A DNA stretch of 58,340 bases, from contig JAOAHO010000013.1 in NCBI GenBank assembly GCA_026415195.1, forward strand, positions 1 through 58,340, given 5' to 3'. Positions 8,601 through 16,405 of the stretch are shown one piece after another. The stretch is from Bacteroidia bacterium. GTDB taxonomy: Bacteria > Bacteroidota > Bacteroidia > B-17B0 > Aurantibacillaceae. Within the stretch, counting starts at the first letter, position 1. Each line of letters starts with the position of its first letter. A model generated the notes under the pieces. It was not told where the DNA came from. It ran no database searches and saw only the letters and a program-made list of their open reading frames with translations. Both the position numbers and the translations under genes were made by a program.

Positions 8601-9356
8601 TATTCCGTTGAAGTGGTTCCGAAAGTAGAAATTTTCGCCGCTTCGCCATATTCAATTTGCATTGGTGAAAAAATTACTTTAGTTGCAGGAGGAAATGCCG
8701 AACAATATCAATGGCAACCAACACTTGGAATTTCAAATCCGAACCTACCTAAAGTTGATGTCAGCCCAACAGCTAACATAATTTATACCGTTACAGGTAT
8801 ATCCGGAGGATATTGTAAAGATTCCAAACTTGTACAGGTAATCGTAAGGCCTAAGCCGGATGTTTATGCAGGAAGGGACACCACATTTAATCTTGATGAA
8901 CCCATGTTTTTGAATGCTACGGGAACCGGCACCATGACTTGGATATCGGGTGATGGTATATTGTGTAAGGTTTGTCCTCAAACCCAAATCATGCCAAAAA
9001 GCTCCGGTTGTTATATTGTTCAATCCGTTAATGAATTCGGATGTAAGGCCGAAGATGATGTTTGTATAGAAGTTACCACAGATTATAATCTTTATATTCC
9101 TAATTCCTTTTCCCCCAATGGTGACGGAATAAATGATGTATTCAGGATTTACGGAACCGGGCTTTTAAAAACACAACTAACGATCTATGACAGATGGGGT
9201 GAAAAAATATTTACATCCAACGAATTTGAAAAGGGATGGGATGGCACACATAAAGGTGTAATGTGTAAGGAGGATGTATATGTTTGGCAATTAAAATTTA
9301 AATCCCTTGACGGTAAGGAAAGGACTAAAACAGGACATGTTACTTTGCTGAAGTAA
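5700..9356 (+). CDS. Large secreted cell-surface protein with T9SS type-B C-terminal domain
   Basis: This 1218-residue exported protein has a signal peptide at 1-19 (MKRLSILFFILSINFVSSQA). The N-terminal 240 residues are Gly/Asn/Thr-rich and include a beta-propeller-like stretch (VVVDQAGNFFILKAS). The middle holds two repeat types: about three units with W-(S/T)-GPGIV (near 308, 386 and 544), and seven Ig/PKD-like units that start IC-x-G and carry GA-x-x-YTW, ending in a second Cys. Residues 1128-1218 (YIPNSFSPNGDGINDVF ... IYDRWGEKIF ... GWDG) form the gliding-motility-associated CHU_C / T9SS type-B sorting domain, so it is exported by the type IX system and kept at the surface. Adhesion is a guess; no catalytic motif was seen. 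It ends 2 nt from the convergent ispE stop. Confidence 0.88.
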   Translation: MKRLSILFFILSINFVSSQAFYPPPCPSNSIFAHNGNAITQHGAPNGPGTNVLTNLPAGAGGLAIGPAFGFPAPNPTWWTTSGGTYWYYSNAGTWVNTGHTTGNGAAVNLGGGGGFIYNLVGATGQIYVYNGTGNGFLLTTLTPPFGGGGPYDVVVDQAGNFFILKASTPGQGLYVYSPSGALTCSYAANGMISQTAGGGFAILPSTTNPTIPVVYYNSNGTDYIGNILPGSTSINFTSQPLPNGGDYASCPVPIPTGSVIAPNGGSITCVQPQVTLVAQVNGNGSIGWLGGYSSPTTSPVSPTCGTIQWSGPGIVSGQSTPTIIVNQPGVYSFTLSGCNTCPNYTISASYTVTGQGGVITPVINAPTCFSGTAVMSVLPNTPTNTVLWTGPGIVGPNNTFTIQFNQPGIYSVSISGGTNCTGSASVQVFQIPNLSLTASSSSICSQNILNAPNTVTFTGSGATNYTWTLNNFSTGSSTALPTITANPVAGQTIGSVTLTGAQGPCTQTASISVNIIPNPVISAPTCVSGNTVMTASPFISTVNVNWSGPGIVSGGNTHTLTFNQGGTYTVSFNGSCIQTVNVIQSPTVSIASSSPWICQNGFNNSPNTVTFNANGATSYTWVSSHFNITTPGAISIVSGLNTQITGNATIMLIGQNGPCTNTAMANIQVIQNPTVSVNSVSVCFGNSVNINAGGATSYTWTPSNGLNTTSGPNVIGYPNTTTQYSVVGYQSGCYRDFAPLTVTVVPLPQITVAPLINTICVGSTLNLIASGANNYTWQPNSYINNTSSSAVNVYPPVTTNYTVIGEASTCTSSAVYQVSVIPIPNLMLNITTDTICKGLSVPLYASGAWSYTWSTGHTTSSLMVSPNVTTVYQVTGNNGQCSAVKQVTIVVIPYPDYQITANPQKICYGNSTQLSAPGGMTYSWSPSNSLNNPHIHNPIATPFENTNYTVMVSNYLGTKYCTVTKEYSVEVVPKVEIFAASPYSICIGEKITLVAGGNAEQYQWQPTLGISNPNLPKVDVSPTANIIYTVTGISGGYCKDSKLVQVIVRPKPDVYAGRDTTFNLDEPMFLNATGTGTMTWISGDGILCKVCPQTQIMPKSSGCYIVQSVNEFGCKAEDDVCIEVTTDYNLYIPNSFSPNGDGINDVFRIYGTGLLKTQLTIYDRWGEKIFTSNEFEKGWDGTHKGVMCKEDVYVWQLKFKSLDGKERTKTGHVTLLK

Positions 9357-9358
9357 TT

Positions 9359-10192
9359 TTAAATTTTGCCTGTAAAAATTCTTATTTTATCTTGTTTGAT
9401 TTTTAAAAATTTTGAAGGGTCTGAACTAAATATGCCATAAATGGTACTGCCGCTCCCGCTCATCGATGCATACAAAGCCCCTTTTTCATAAAGAAGGTTT
9501 TTAATTTCGGCAAGTTCGGGATACTTAGGAAAGAGAACATCTTCAAAATCGTTGAAGATCAAGTTTTTCCATTCATGAACTGGATGGAGTAAAAGTATTT
9601 CTTTTAGGTTATCATCGGAGCCTTTAGGCCTGCAATTTTTATAGGCAAAAGCCGTATCGGAATGGATACCAGGCCAGATACATACTATGTAATAACCTTT
9701 CAATCTTTCGAAATCAAAAGGAATGATAATATCACCAGTACCTTCCACCAGACAAGGTTTGTTGTGTAAAAAAAAGGGACAATCCGCCCCTACCCTCGAT
9801 AATAAATCGGATTTTTGACCAAAACTTAATCCCAATCCAAACATTTCATCCAATAAATTCAAAAAAGCCGTAGCATTGCTGCTCCCCCCACCTAAACCTG
9901 CACCTGCAGGAAGGTTTTTTAGCACATTTACTTTGAGCGGTGGGAAGTTGATCCCATACATTTCCGATAACAATACGATTGTTTTTATTAGGTTATTATT
10001 TTCATTTAACCCGGGAATATCTATACCATAAAATTTAAATACATGTTTTTGAATTCCGGCAGGTTGGGTAATTTCAATGGCATCATGCCAAGGAATTGGA
10101 ACAAAAACAGAGCGGATGTTGTGATACCCGTCGGGGCGTTTATTTAAAATCCTGAGTCCGAGGTTTATTTTAGCATTGGAAAAACCCAGCAT
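9359..10192 (-). CDS. ispE: 4-diphosphocytidyl-2-C-methyl-D-erythritol kinase
   Basis: This 277-residue GHMP-family kinase phosphorylates the 2-hydroxyl of CDP-methylerythritol in the MEP isoprenoid pathway. The N-terminus SNAKINLGLRILNKRPDGYH carries the catalytic Lys8 and substrate-contacting residues. The glycine-rich ATP loop LPAGAGLGGGSSNA is at 94-107, GADCPFF has the catalytic Asp137, and the C-terminal SGSGSTIYG motif is present. Length is normal. The start codon is 50 nt from the divergent lipoprotein gene, whose -33 promoter element directly abuts it. The gene converges with the T9SS protein gene with no visible terminator between them. Confidence 0.94.
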   Translation of the reverse strand: MLGFSNAKINLGLRILNKRPDGYHNIRSVFVPIPWHDAIEITQPAGIQKHVFKFYGIDIPGLNENNNLIKTIVLLSEMYGINFPPLKVNVLKNLPAGAGLGGGSSNATAFLNLLDEMFGLGLSFGQKSDLLSRVGADCPFFLHNKPCLVEGTGDIIIPFDFERLKGYYIVCIWPGIHSDTAFAYKNCRPKGSDDNLKEILLLHPVHEWKNLIFNDFEDVLFPKYPELAEIKNLLYEKGALYASMSGSGSTIYGIFSSDPSKFLKIKQDKIRIFTGKI

Positions 10193-10223
10193 TTTGCAGT
10201 TGTGAATAATTTTAATAACTTTG
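10193..10223 (+). promoter_or_regulatory. Bacteroidota-type promoter of the lipoprotein gene
   Basis: TTTG at 10193-10196, a 19-nt spacer and TAACTTTG at 10216-10223 are an exact match to the Bacteroidota housekeeping promoter. The start site should lie near 10229, about 14 nt before the ATG at 10243. The -33 element begins one base beyond the divergent ispE start codon. Confidence 0.7.
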
Positions 10224-10242
10224 TGTAAATTTCAGTAAAACT

Positions 10243-11217
10243 ATGAAAAAAGGTCTTATTTTCTCTTTTGCTTTATTATTGTTGTTAAGTTCGTGTAACA
10301 ACAAAAAAAATACACCTCCGGAACAAGATACGGATGTTACCCATGCACAAGATGTGATGTTTGCCAATTCGTTTGTTGCTGACCTTGCCTGTATTGTTTT
10401 ACAAAGTAATAATGGAGGTGTTTATATGCCAACTTATTCTAAGTTTAGCGGTACGTTAGCCACAACCGATGTTTCAATTAATATTAATACATCAACCGGC
10501 ATCACCAATATTGACTTTAATAAAGTTGTTTGTGCGGATGGAATATACAGAAGTGGTAAAATTAAAGTATCAGCTTCACCAGTAAATACTTTATCCATGC
10601 CCAAATTTCCCGGTTATACAGGCACCGTTGAAGTTCAACCCGGATTTGTGGTGAAAAATTATTCCGTTAACACAGTGGGTAATTTCATAGTAAAAAATAT
10701 CACTCCCAATGGTTTTAATCCTTCTCAAACAAAAATGCAATGGGAAATTTCCGGTGAATTGAATTTCATTGATACTTCCGCATCTGTCACCAATAAAAAT
10801 ATGACATGGAAAGGTAAATTTATCATGACCATGGCAAATTCCACCAATACCCTTCTTAACAGCACTCCTGGCGGCTTTTTTGATTTTTATTTGCCGGCAT
10901 ACAGCCCCACCATGTCTGCTTTTCCAACCCCCACAAATGGAATTTTGTTACAGTTTACAGGAAGTGCTAACGGAAAAGTGAAAACATCCATGAACTATAC
11001 CTTCACTACAAGAAGCGGAAGTTCCATTGAGAAAGATTTTAATAAAACTCCGAATTACTCTCTTGCATTTCGTCGCCATCCATTTGTTGCGGGAAAAGCT
11101 GAATTGAAAATTGAAGGTAAACCCATACGTTATATTGATTTGGGAGAAGGAAATCCTGATGAAACGGGCTACGTTCAAATTAATGGCCTTAGTTATTCTT
11201 TTGACTTCACTTATTAA
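10243..11217 (+). CDS. Putative lipoprotein of unknown function
   Basis: This 324-residue protein starts with a lipoprotein signal peptide (MKKGLIFSFALLLLLSSC, lipobox LLSSC with Cys18 as the acylated residue). It is followed by a short polar linker (NNKKNTPPEQDTD). The remainder is Thr/Ser/Asn-rich and alternates hydrophobic and polar residues, suggesting a beta-sandwich or barrel; no enzyme motif is visible. I do not recognise the family. It has its own strong promoter and a strong terminator after the stop, so it is a single-gene unit. Confidence 0.8.
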   Translation: MKKGLIFSFALLLLLSSCNNKKNTPPEQDTDVTHAQDVMFANSFVADLACIVLQSNNGGVYMPTYSKFSGTLATTDVSININTSTGITNIDFNKVVCADGIYRSGKIKVSASPVNTLSMPKFPGYTGTVEVQPGFVVKNYSVNTVGNFIVKNITPNGFNPSQTKMQWEISGELNFIDTSASVTNKNMTWKGKFIMTMANSTNTLLNSTPGGFFDFYLPAYSPTMSAFPTPTNGILLQFTGSANGKVKTSMNYTFTTRSGSSIEKDFNKTPNYSLAFRRHPFVAGKAELKIEGKPIRYIDLGEGNPDETGYVQINGLSYSFDFTY

Positions 11218-11244
11218 CGACTCCTAATGTAAAAAGCATACAAT

Positions 11245-11270
11245 AAAAGCCCCGAACATTCGGGGCTTTT
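11245..11270 (+). terminator. Rho-independent terminator of the lipoprotein gene
   Basis: A perfect 10-bp inverted repeat, AAAAGCCCCG / CGGGGCTTTT, with a 6-nt loop (aacatt) is followed by T-rich sequence, 27 nt after the stop at 11217. The A-rich left side makes it potentially bidirectional. Between it and the next hairpin (11271-11412) I see only AT-rich non-coding sequence. Confidence 0.85.
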
Positions 11271-11412
11271 TAATTTTACTCAGTACAATGCCCATTCGCC
11301 AATTTCAAAACATATAAAAAAAGCTTTTTTGACGTTTAGAAAAAGTTTCCATTTTTTATTTTGGTATATCATAATTCTTTCTTGCCAAATTTTTAAAAGG
11401 GTTACAAATTAA

Positions 11413-11436
11413 AAAACCCGCTAAAAAGCGGGTTTT
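11413..11436 (-). terminator. Terminator downstream of tRNA-fMet
   Basis: On the minus strand, AAAACCCGCT, a TTTT loop and AGCGGGTTTT form a perfect 10-bp stem ending in a T-run (to 11411). It begins 2 nt after the discriminator base of the tRNA, so the tRNA is transcribed alone. Confidence 0.85.
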
Positions 11437-11438
11437 AG

Positions 11439-11510
<72 letters not shown>

Positions 11511-11519
11511 ATTCGCCTG

Positions 11520-11552
11520 CAAATTTAAGAATAAATTTTCTTAATGAACAAA
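11520..11552 (-). promoter_or_regulatory. Promoter of tRNA-fMet
   Basis: On the minus strand, TTTG (11552-11549), a 21-nt spacer and TAAATTTG (11527-11520) match the Bacteroidota consensus. The predicted start near 11514 precedes the mature tRNA 5' end (11510) by only a few bases. It lies just downstream of the SCO gene stop. Confidence 0.6.
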
Positions 11553-11563
11553 TATTTTCAGAA

Positions 11564-12208
11564 CTAATGCTTCTGAGATAATTGAATCTCTTTTTTTAAC
11601 GTTAAAATGTCTCCTTCAAGCCGCTTCATTTCTTGTTCCGAGGTGCCGTCATAAAAACCACGAATTAGTCCGTCTTTATCTACCAAAACAAATAATTCAG
11701 AATGTAAAAAACCCTGGTCGGCTTCCTCGTCTTCTAATGCATTAATCAAATAACTTTTTTTGGCCAGGGCATAGATGGTGTCTCGGTTACCAGTCAGCAA
11801 ATACCACTTACCGCGAATGGCACCATAATGTTCAGCATAAGCCCTTAATACCTCAACCGTATCGTGGGCCGGATTGACCGTATGAGACAAAAAAACCAGA
11901 TCGGGATCAGCGGCAAATTTTTTTTGCAATCTTGCCATGTGTTTGCTCATTTCCGGGCAAATACTCCGGCAGGTGGCAAAGAAAAAATCCGAAATAATTA
12001 TTTTCCCCATAATCGAGTCGGAAGAAAATACGGTTCCGTATTGGGTGGTCAATCTAAATGGCAAAATCTTGTGGTAGAGCGTGTCGCCGTTTTCTTTATT
12101 AAATTTTTTTTCGCCAAATATGGGTAAAAGGCGCTCTGATTTCTCTTTTCGGCAAGCCGAAATCAACAAGGCCAATACAAAAACAAACCTAACGCTGTTC
12201 AATGACAT
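11564..12208 (-). CDS. SCO1/SenC family copper-chaperone lipoprotein
   Basis: This 214-residue thioredoxin-fold protein has a lipoprotein signal peptide with a LLISAC lipobox (Cys19). The SCO metal-binding set is complete: the C-x3-C motif C80-RSI-C84 and His169 in LHSELFVLVDKDG. SCO proteins deliver copper to, or reduce, the CuA site of cytochrome c oxidase from the outer face of the inner membrane. The family motif for the strand after the Cys pair (VFLSHTVNPAHDT) is present. It is the second gene of a pair and overlaps the upstream gene by 20 nt. Oxidase genes are not in the window. Confidence 0.9.
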   Translation of the reverse strand: MSLNSVRFVFVLALLISACRKEKSERLLPIFGEKKFNKENGDTLYHKILPFRLTTQYGTVFSSDSIMGKIIISDFFFATCRSICPEMSKHMARLQKKFAADPDLVFLSHTVNPAHDTVEVLRAYAEHYGAIRGKWYLLTGNRDTIYALAKKSYLINALEDEEADQGFLHSELFVLVDKDGLIRGFYDGTSEQEMKRLEGDILTLKKEIQLSQKH

Positions 12209-12791
12209 GGTTTTTCCTGATGAAATTAACTTCTTCTTTCAAGCGTAAATGGCGATATTCCTGAACCATACGCTTCACTTCATCCGTAAAAGTAAAATTA
12301 TAATAACCGCGTATATGATTTTTGGCATCCAACAACACTCCGAAATATTCGAATACGTGAACGGGCTTATGAGCATAGATAGATTTTTTTAAACTAAAAA
12401 AATCCAAAGAATCCAATGGAATAAGACAAAGATTTGTGGCTGTAGTGCCTAAATAGTTAAAGAAATCATAATTTTTGTCTTTTAAATAATAAAAAACCAT
12501 CGGTATTTCTTTCACTTTTTCCGGCTTGAACCTGAGGGTTTCCAATAAAGATTGTACATAGTATTGTTTATTCTCAAATTCATCCTGAACCAAAAAAGCA
12601 ACAATGGAATGCTTATGTGGAAATTTAACGACGGTATCTGGAACGGAATAAAAAATCGTATCGCCCGGCCGGATAACCTTTTTTGGCCCGTAGTAATTCA
12701 GCCGATAAGAGTTGATTTTAACTTTTTCAAAAAATACCCAAAATAAAGCCGGCAGCACAAGCAACACCACCAAAAGGGCTTTCTTTTTCAT
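12189..12791 (-). CDS. Membrane-anchored SCO-like protein lacking the redox motif
   Basis: This 200-residue protein has one N-terminal membrane anchor (residues 4-21) followed by an extracytoplasmic domain. The C-terminal part (LLDAKNHIRGYYNFT, then DEVKRMVQEYRHLRLKEE) parallels the end of the adjacent SCO protein (LVDKDGLIRGFYDG, then EQEMKRLEGDILTLKKE), suggesting the same thioredoxin fold. There is a single Cys and no C-x3-C pair, so it cannot bind copper or do thiol chemistry in the SCO way. It overlaps the SCO gene by 20 nt, implying coupled translation and joint function. The relationship is my own alignment by eye. Confidence 0.6.
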   Translation of the reverse strand: MKKKALLVVLLVLPALFWVFFEKVKINSYRLNYYGPKKVIRPGDTIFYSVPDTVVKFPHKHSIVAFLVQDEFENKQYYVQSLLETLRFKPEKVKEIPMVFYYLKDKNYDFFNYLGTTATNLCLIPLDSLDFFSLKKSIYAHKPVHVFEYFGVLLDAKNHIRGYYNFTFTDEVKRMVQEYRHLRLKEEVNFIRKNHVIEQR

Positions 12792-12799
12792 CTGAAGGG

Positions 12800-12829
12800 C
12801 AAAGGTAATATGAAAAAAACATTCACAAA
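12800..12829 (-). promoter_or_regulatory. Promoter of the SCO-like/SCO gene pair
   Basis: On the minus strand, TTTG (12829-12826), an 18-nt spacer and TACCTTTG (12807-12800) match the Bacteroidota promoter. The predicted start site (about 12793-12795) falls within a few bases of the ATG at 12791, implying an almost leaderless mRNA. Confidence 0.55.
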
Positions 12830-12858
12830 AGAACTAAAGTTTAAGCAAAAACTTTTTC

Positions 12859-13503
12859 TTAGTCGCGCTCATCCACAATTTGGTCGGGCTTAAAGGGTTT
12901 GGTATCAAAGGTGAATTGTGTGTCGGCAATTTCCTGATTAGGCTTAAATGTCTTTACTTCAATGGTTTGCTTTCCGCCGTCTTTCATGAGCATGATCATT
13001 TGCATGACCTGTTTTTTGGCTTTATTCACATAAAGCTTCACTGTGTGATATTTCTTTTTGGCCTGATTTTCGGCAGGAAACAAACTGATGACATGACAAA
13101 CACTTTGTCCGAGTTTTTCTTCCTTATCATATTTGAATTTGAATCCGCTTTCATAAATGGTGAAAATATTGCTTGGATTGATTTGGTCCTTTTGATTTGG
13201 ATCGTAGTTTTTTATTGTTACTTCACCGGCGTCTTTATTATGGTTCCATTGGGTTTTGCCGTCGCAAACAATGACATTACCCGGGATCTCAAGACGAAAG
13301 GCATTCCCTTTTAACCACACTTTGCCATTTTGCTTTTCTACCACTTTGTTTTCTCGGTTAGTGATGGTAAGAACATATTCGGAATAAATGGTTTTGTAGG
13401 CTCTGGTAGTTTTGCTTAAATCGTCTAATATGGCTTTGGCTTTTGGATCTTGATCCTGTGCATATACTAAACTCAAAATAAAAAAACAGAAAAGATACTT
13501 CAT
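12859..13503 (-). CDS. LolA-like outer-membrane lipoprotein carrier family protein
   Basis: This 214-residue periplasmic protein has a signal peptide (MKYLFCFFILSLVYA, cleavage before QDQD). The body follows the LolA/LolB half-barrel pattern of Bacteroidota homologues: KAKAILDDLSKTTRAYKTIYSEYVLTI, then GKVWLKGNAFRLEIPGNVIVCDGKTQWNHN, then a C-terminal run of beta strands with many Lys. LolA carries lipoproteins from the LolCDE complex to the outer membrane. It sits directly downstream of ftsK on the same strand (73 nt apart), a pairing also familiar from gammaproteobacteria (lolA-ftsK). It could be a LolA-like protein with a different cargo. Confidence 0.8.
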   Translation of the reverse strand: MKYLFCFFILSLVYAQDQDPKAKAILDDLSKTTRAYKTIYSEYVLTITNRENKVVEKQNGKVWLKGNAFRLEIPGNVIVCDGKTQWNHNKDAGEVTIKNYDPNQKDQINPSNIFTIYESGFKFKYDKEEKLGQSVCHVISLFPAENQAKKKYHTVKLYVNKAKKQVMQMIMLMKDGGKQTIEVKTFKPNQEIADTQFTFDTKPFKPDQIVDERD

Positions 13504-13576
13504 GGTTACTTTATTTTCAAATCAGATGCCAAATTAAGAATTGAATTGGCCAAGCCAAAAGAAATTTAATTTTATT

Positions 13577-16231
13577 TTACAAATTTTTGAGAATTTCCTC
13601 GAGTTGCTGCATATCCTTAATCAGGACTTCACGTGTCTTGGATCCTTCAAAGGGCCCGACAATGCCAGCCGCTTCCAGTTGATCGACGATACGTCCTGCA
13701 CGGTTATAGCCCAGTTTTAATTTACGCTGCAGGAATGATGCCGAACCCTGTTGAAATTGAACCACCAGGCGGGCCGCTTCATCGAACATTTTATCGCGTG
13801 CGGACAAGACCACTTCATCTTTCATGACATCACCGTTTTCATCCACATATTCGGGCAAAAGGAAAGCCGAGGGATATCCACGCTGTGCACCAATAAATTC
13901 GGTAATCCTTTCCACTTCGGGTGTGTCTACAAAAGCACATTGGATACGGATCAAATCATTACCAGTACTCAAAAGCATATCGCCTCGCCCGATGAGTTGC
14001 TCGGCGCCCCCACTGTCGAGGATAGTACGCGAATCGATTTTACTGGTAACGCGGAAGGCAATGCGGGCCGGGAAATTGGCTTTAATAACACCGGTGATGA
14101 TGTTGACAGATGGACGCTGGGTGGCTATAATCAAATGGATGCCCACAGCCCTAGCCAGCTGAGCCAGGCGTGCAATGGGTGTTTCGACCTCTTTTCCTGC
14201 CGTCATAATCAGGTCGGCAAATTCATCAATCACCAACACAATGTATGGCAAATATTTATGTCCTTCGTTGGGATTGAGTTTACGTTGGATGAATTTCTGG
14301 TTGTATTCCTTAATATTGCGTGCCGCTGCCGCCTGAAGGAGGGCATAACGGTTCTCCATTTCAATACATAGGGAATTCAGGGTATGAATTACTTTTGTAT
14401 TATCGGTTATGATGGCTTCCTCGGAATTTGGGAGTTTGGCCAAATAGTGGCGTTCGATTTTATTGAATAACGTAAGTTCCACTTTTTTCGGATCCACCAA
14501 AACAAATTTAAGTTGTGAAGGATGTTTTTTATAGAGCAGCGATACCAAAATGGCGTTCAGCCCCACCGACTTACCTTGTCCGGTTGCACCAGCCATCAGC
14601 AAGTGCGGCATTTTTGCCAGGTCGGCAATAAAAATTTCATTGCTGATGGTTTTTCCGAGAGCAACAGGTAATTCATACGTGCATTGATTGAATTTTTCGG
14701 AAGCCAGAATGTTCCTCATCGGAACAATTTCGGGATTTTGATTGGGTACTTCTATTCCCACCGTCCCTTTGCCCGGGATGGGAGCGATGATGCGTATACC
14801 CAATGCTGCCAAGGAAAGCGCAATATCATCTTCCAGATTTTTGATTTTGGCAATCCGTATTCCGGGGGCAGGAACCACCTCGTACAAGGTTACCGTTGGG
14901 CCAACTGTGGCCGTTATGCGGTCGATATCAATACCATAGTTTTTCAGTGTCGAAACAATGCGGTTTTTGTTGGCTACAATTTCTTCTTCGTTTACTTTGC
15001 CATGCTGGGGGCCATAATCGTTCAACAAATCGAAGTTGGGAAATTTGTAGGATGAAAGTTCAAGAGTGGGGTCGAACTCCCCTAATTCTTCCACTAGTCT
15101 GGCGGCCGTATTCTCTTCCACCAATTGTTCTTCCTTTTCCGTGGTATTCACTATTTCAAATTCCTTAACATCGGCATTTTTTTCATCATGGACTTGAGGA
15201 GCTGGTGAAAGTATTTCCTGGGTGTTTTTGAGAGAAATTTCTTCCATCCCGTCTGCTTTATGATTAACCTGCTCCTTAATATCATGTTCCGCTACACCCG
15301 TGCCCATGGGCTTTGCAATTCCGGTTTCTTCCAGTATTTCATGAAGTTCAAGGTGGATATCATCGGGGTGAATTTCATCTTCACTTTTTAAATCAACCAT
15401 AGGCTCCGTTTGATCAACCAAACCCTCTCTGTCTTCCTCTTCAACACTTACGGGTTCATCCGTTCTGTTATCTTCCTTTATCCAATTCCTGATGGCAGAG
15501 GGCAACAGATGTAAATTCAAAAACCAAATGCCATAAGCCAGTCCCGTAAAAACAAGCAGGGTTAACAAGCCGTAATATCCCAAGAGCGGTTCCAGGGCAA
15601 GTTTTATCCGATAGCCCACATTTCCTGAAATATAAGTGGGAAGCTTTTCCGTCATGTTCAGCGTTAAAGATCCAAAAATCATCAGAAAAATTCCATGGCT
15701 TAACAAGGAAGGAACGGATTTTTTAATCATTGCCAATTTCAGCCTTTTTAGACTCCATAGGGTAAAAAAGCCAACCCATAACAGGGAAAATATTCCATAT
15801 CCGACATACGTTATGCGGTGAGCAAGGAAAGCACCTGTTTTTCCCATGATATTGTGCACCTGTATTTCTTCTTTCAGCATTTCAGAGAAAGGCATGATTA
15901 AAAAGGCAAAATCTTTCTTAAAATGAAAAAAGTAGGAAATAATGGATGCCAAAAGAAAAATTGCAAAGCAAAGCAAAAAAATACCCCAAATGGTTCTTAC
16001 CTTTGGTTTTTGATAGAACTCCAAGAATTTCTTTAAAAAGCTCTTTTTTTCATCCGTATTGGCCTGATTTTGTTGTGATCCTGGCTTTTGGGAAGGAGTT
16101 TCTTTTTGTTTCCTTTTTTGGGGTTTTTCTTGTAATACTGAAGGTTCTTCAACCACGGCAGCCCCCGCCTCATGTTCCTCAACCATGCTGGCCTGTTGAT
16201 CCTGGAAGGATTTTCTGAGTCGATTCGCCAT
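13577..16231 (-). CDS. ftsK: DNA translocase FtsK/SpoIIIE
   Basis: This 884-residue septal DNA pump clears chromosome termini during division. It has four membrane helices (about 81-103, 142-162, 176-194 and 217-240), an acidic low-complexity linker (about 255-390), the alpha/beta motor with Walker A GATGQGKS at 548-555 and Walker B IVLVIDEFADL, and a C-terminal winged-helix gamma domain (about 815-880, LQRKLKLGYNRAGRIVDQLE) that reads KOPS-type sequences. Length is usual for Bacteroidota FtsK. It is divergent from hemA with a 174-nt intergenic region, in which I saw no clear promoter for ftsK. Confidence 0.95.
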   Translation of the reverse strand: MANRLRKSFQDQQASMVEEHEAGAAVVEEPSVLQEKPQKRKQKETPSQKPGSQQNQANTDEKKSFLKKFLEFYQKPKVRTIWGIFLLCFAIFLLASIISYFFHFKKDFAFLIMPFSEMLKEEIQVHNIMGKTGAFLAHRITYVGYGIFSLLWVGFFTLWSLKRLKLAMIKKSVPSLLSHGIFLMIFGSLTLNMTEKLPTYISGNVGYRIKLALEPLLGYYGLLTLLVFTGLAYGIWFLNLHLLPSAIRNWIKEDNRTDEPVSVEEEDREGLVDQTEPMVDLKSEDEIHPDDIHLELHEILEETGIAKPMGTGVAEHDIKEQVNHKADGMEEISLKNTQEILSPAPQVHDEKNADVKEFEIVNTTEKEEQLVEENTAARLVEELGEFDPTLELSSYKFPNFDLLNDYGPQHGKVNEEEIVANKNRIVSTLKNYGIDIDRITATVGPTVTLYEVVPAPGIRIAKIKNLEDDIALSLAALGIRIIAPIPGKGTVGIEVPNQNPEIVPMRNILASEKFNQCTYELPVALGKTISNEIFIADLAKMPHLLMAGATGQGKSVGLNAILVSLLYKKHPSQLKFVLVDPKKVELTLFNKIERHYLAKLPNSEEAIITDNTKVIHTLNSLCIEMENRYALLQAAAARNIKEYNQKFIQRKLNPNEGHKYLPYIVLVIDEFADLIMTAGKEVETPIARLAQLARAVGIHLIIATQRPSVNIITGVIKANFPARIAFRVTSKIDSRTILDSGGAEQLIGRGDMLLSTGNDLIRIQCAFVDTPEVERITEFIGAQRGYPSAFLLPEYVDENGDVMKDEVVLSARDKMFDEAARLVVQFQQGSASFLQRKLKLGYNRAGRIVDQLEAAGIVGPFEGSKTREVLIKDMQQLEEILKNL

Positions 16232-16393
16232 ATAAAATGCTGTAAATAATAAAAATAGATATTAGAATAAACGCTAAAAAGCATGTTAGGTGTCAGTTTT
16301 TAACCTGAAGGTGTTAGTTAGTTAAATTCAGGATATTGATTAAAGTCATATGGTAAATGACAATTTCATGACAATCATAAATTCGTTCTTTCA

Positions 16394-16401
16394 TAGATTT
16401 G
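16394..16401 (+). promoter_or_regulatory. hemA: Possible -7 element immediately upstream of hemA
   Basis: TAGATTTG matches the -7 consensus TAnnTTTG exactly, but no TTTG lies at the expected distance upstream. If used, transcription would start at about the GTG start codon itself (16406), giving a leaderless mRNA. Confidence 0.3.
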
Positions 16402-16405
16402 CAAC

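Noticed and set aside
6600-8860. CRISPR-like repeats
   Set aside because: The periodicity is protein-level (Ig/PKD-like modules) inside one long frame; no short identical repeats with unique spacers.
11316-11332. A-run/T-run palindrome around AAGCTT
   Set aside because: Low-complexity A/T tracts meeting at AAGCTT; no gene end or promoter lies beside it.
12836-12855. AAAGTTT...AAACTTT hairpin as a terminator after the LolA-like gene
   Set aside because: The stem is almost all A-T and weak; I could not distinguish it from background in this AT-rich sequence.
13751-14371. Long open frames on the plus strand opposite ftsK
   Set aside because: They are antisense to highly conserved FtsK motor codons and their translations have no recognisable motifs.
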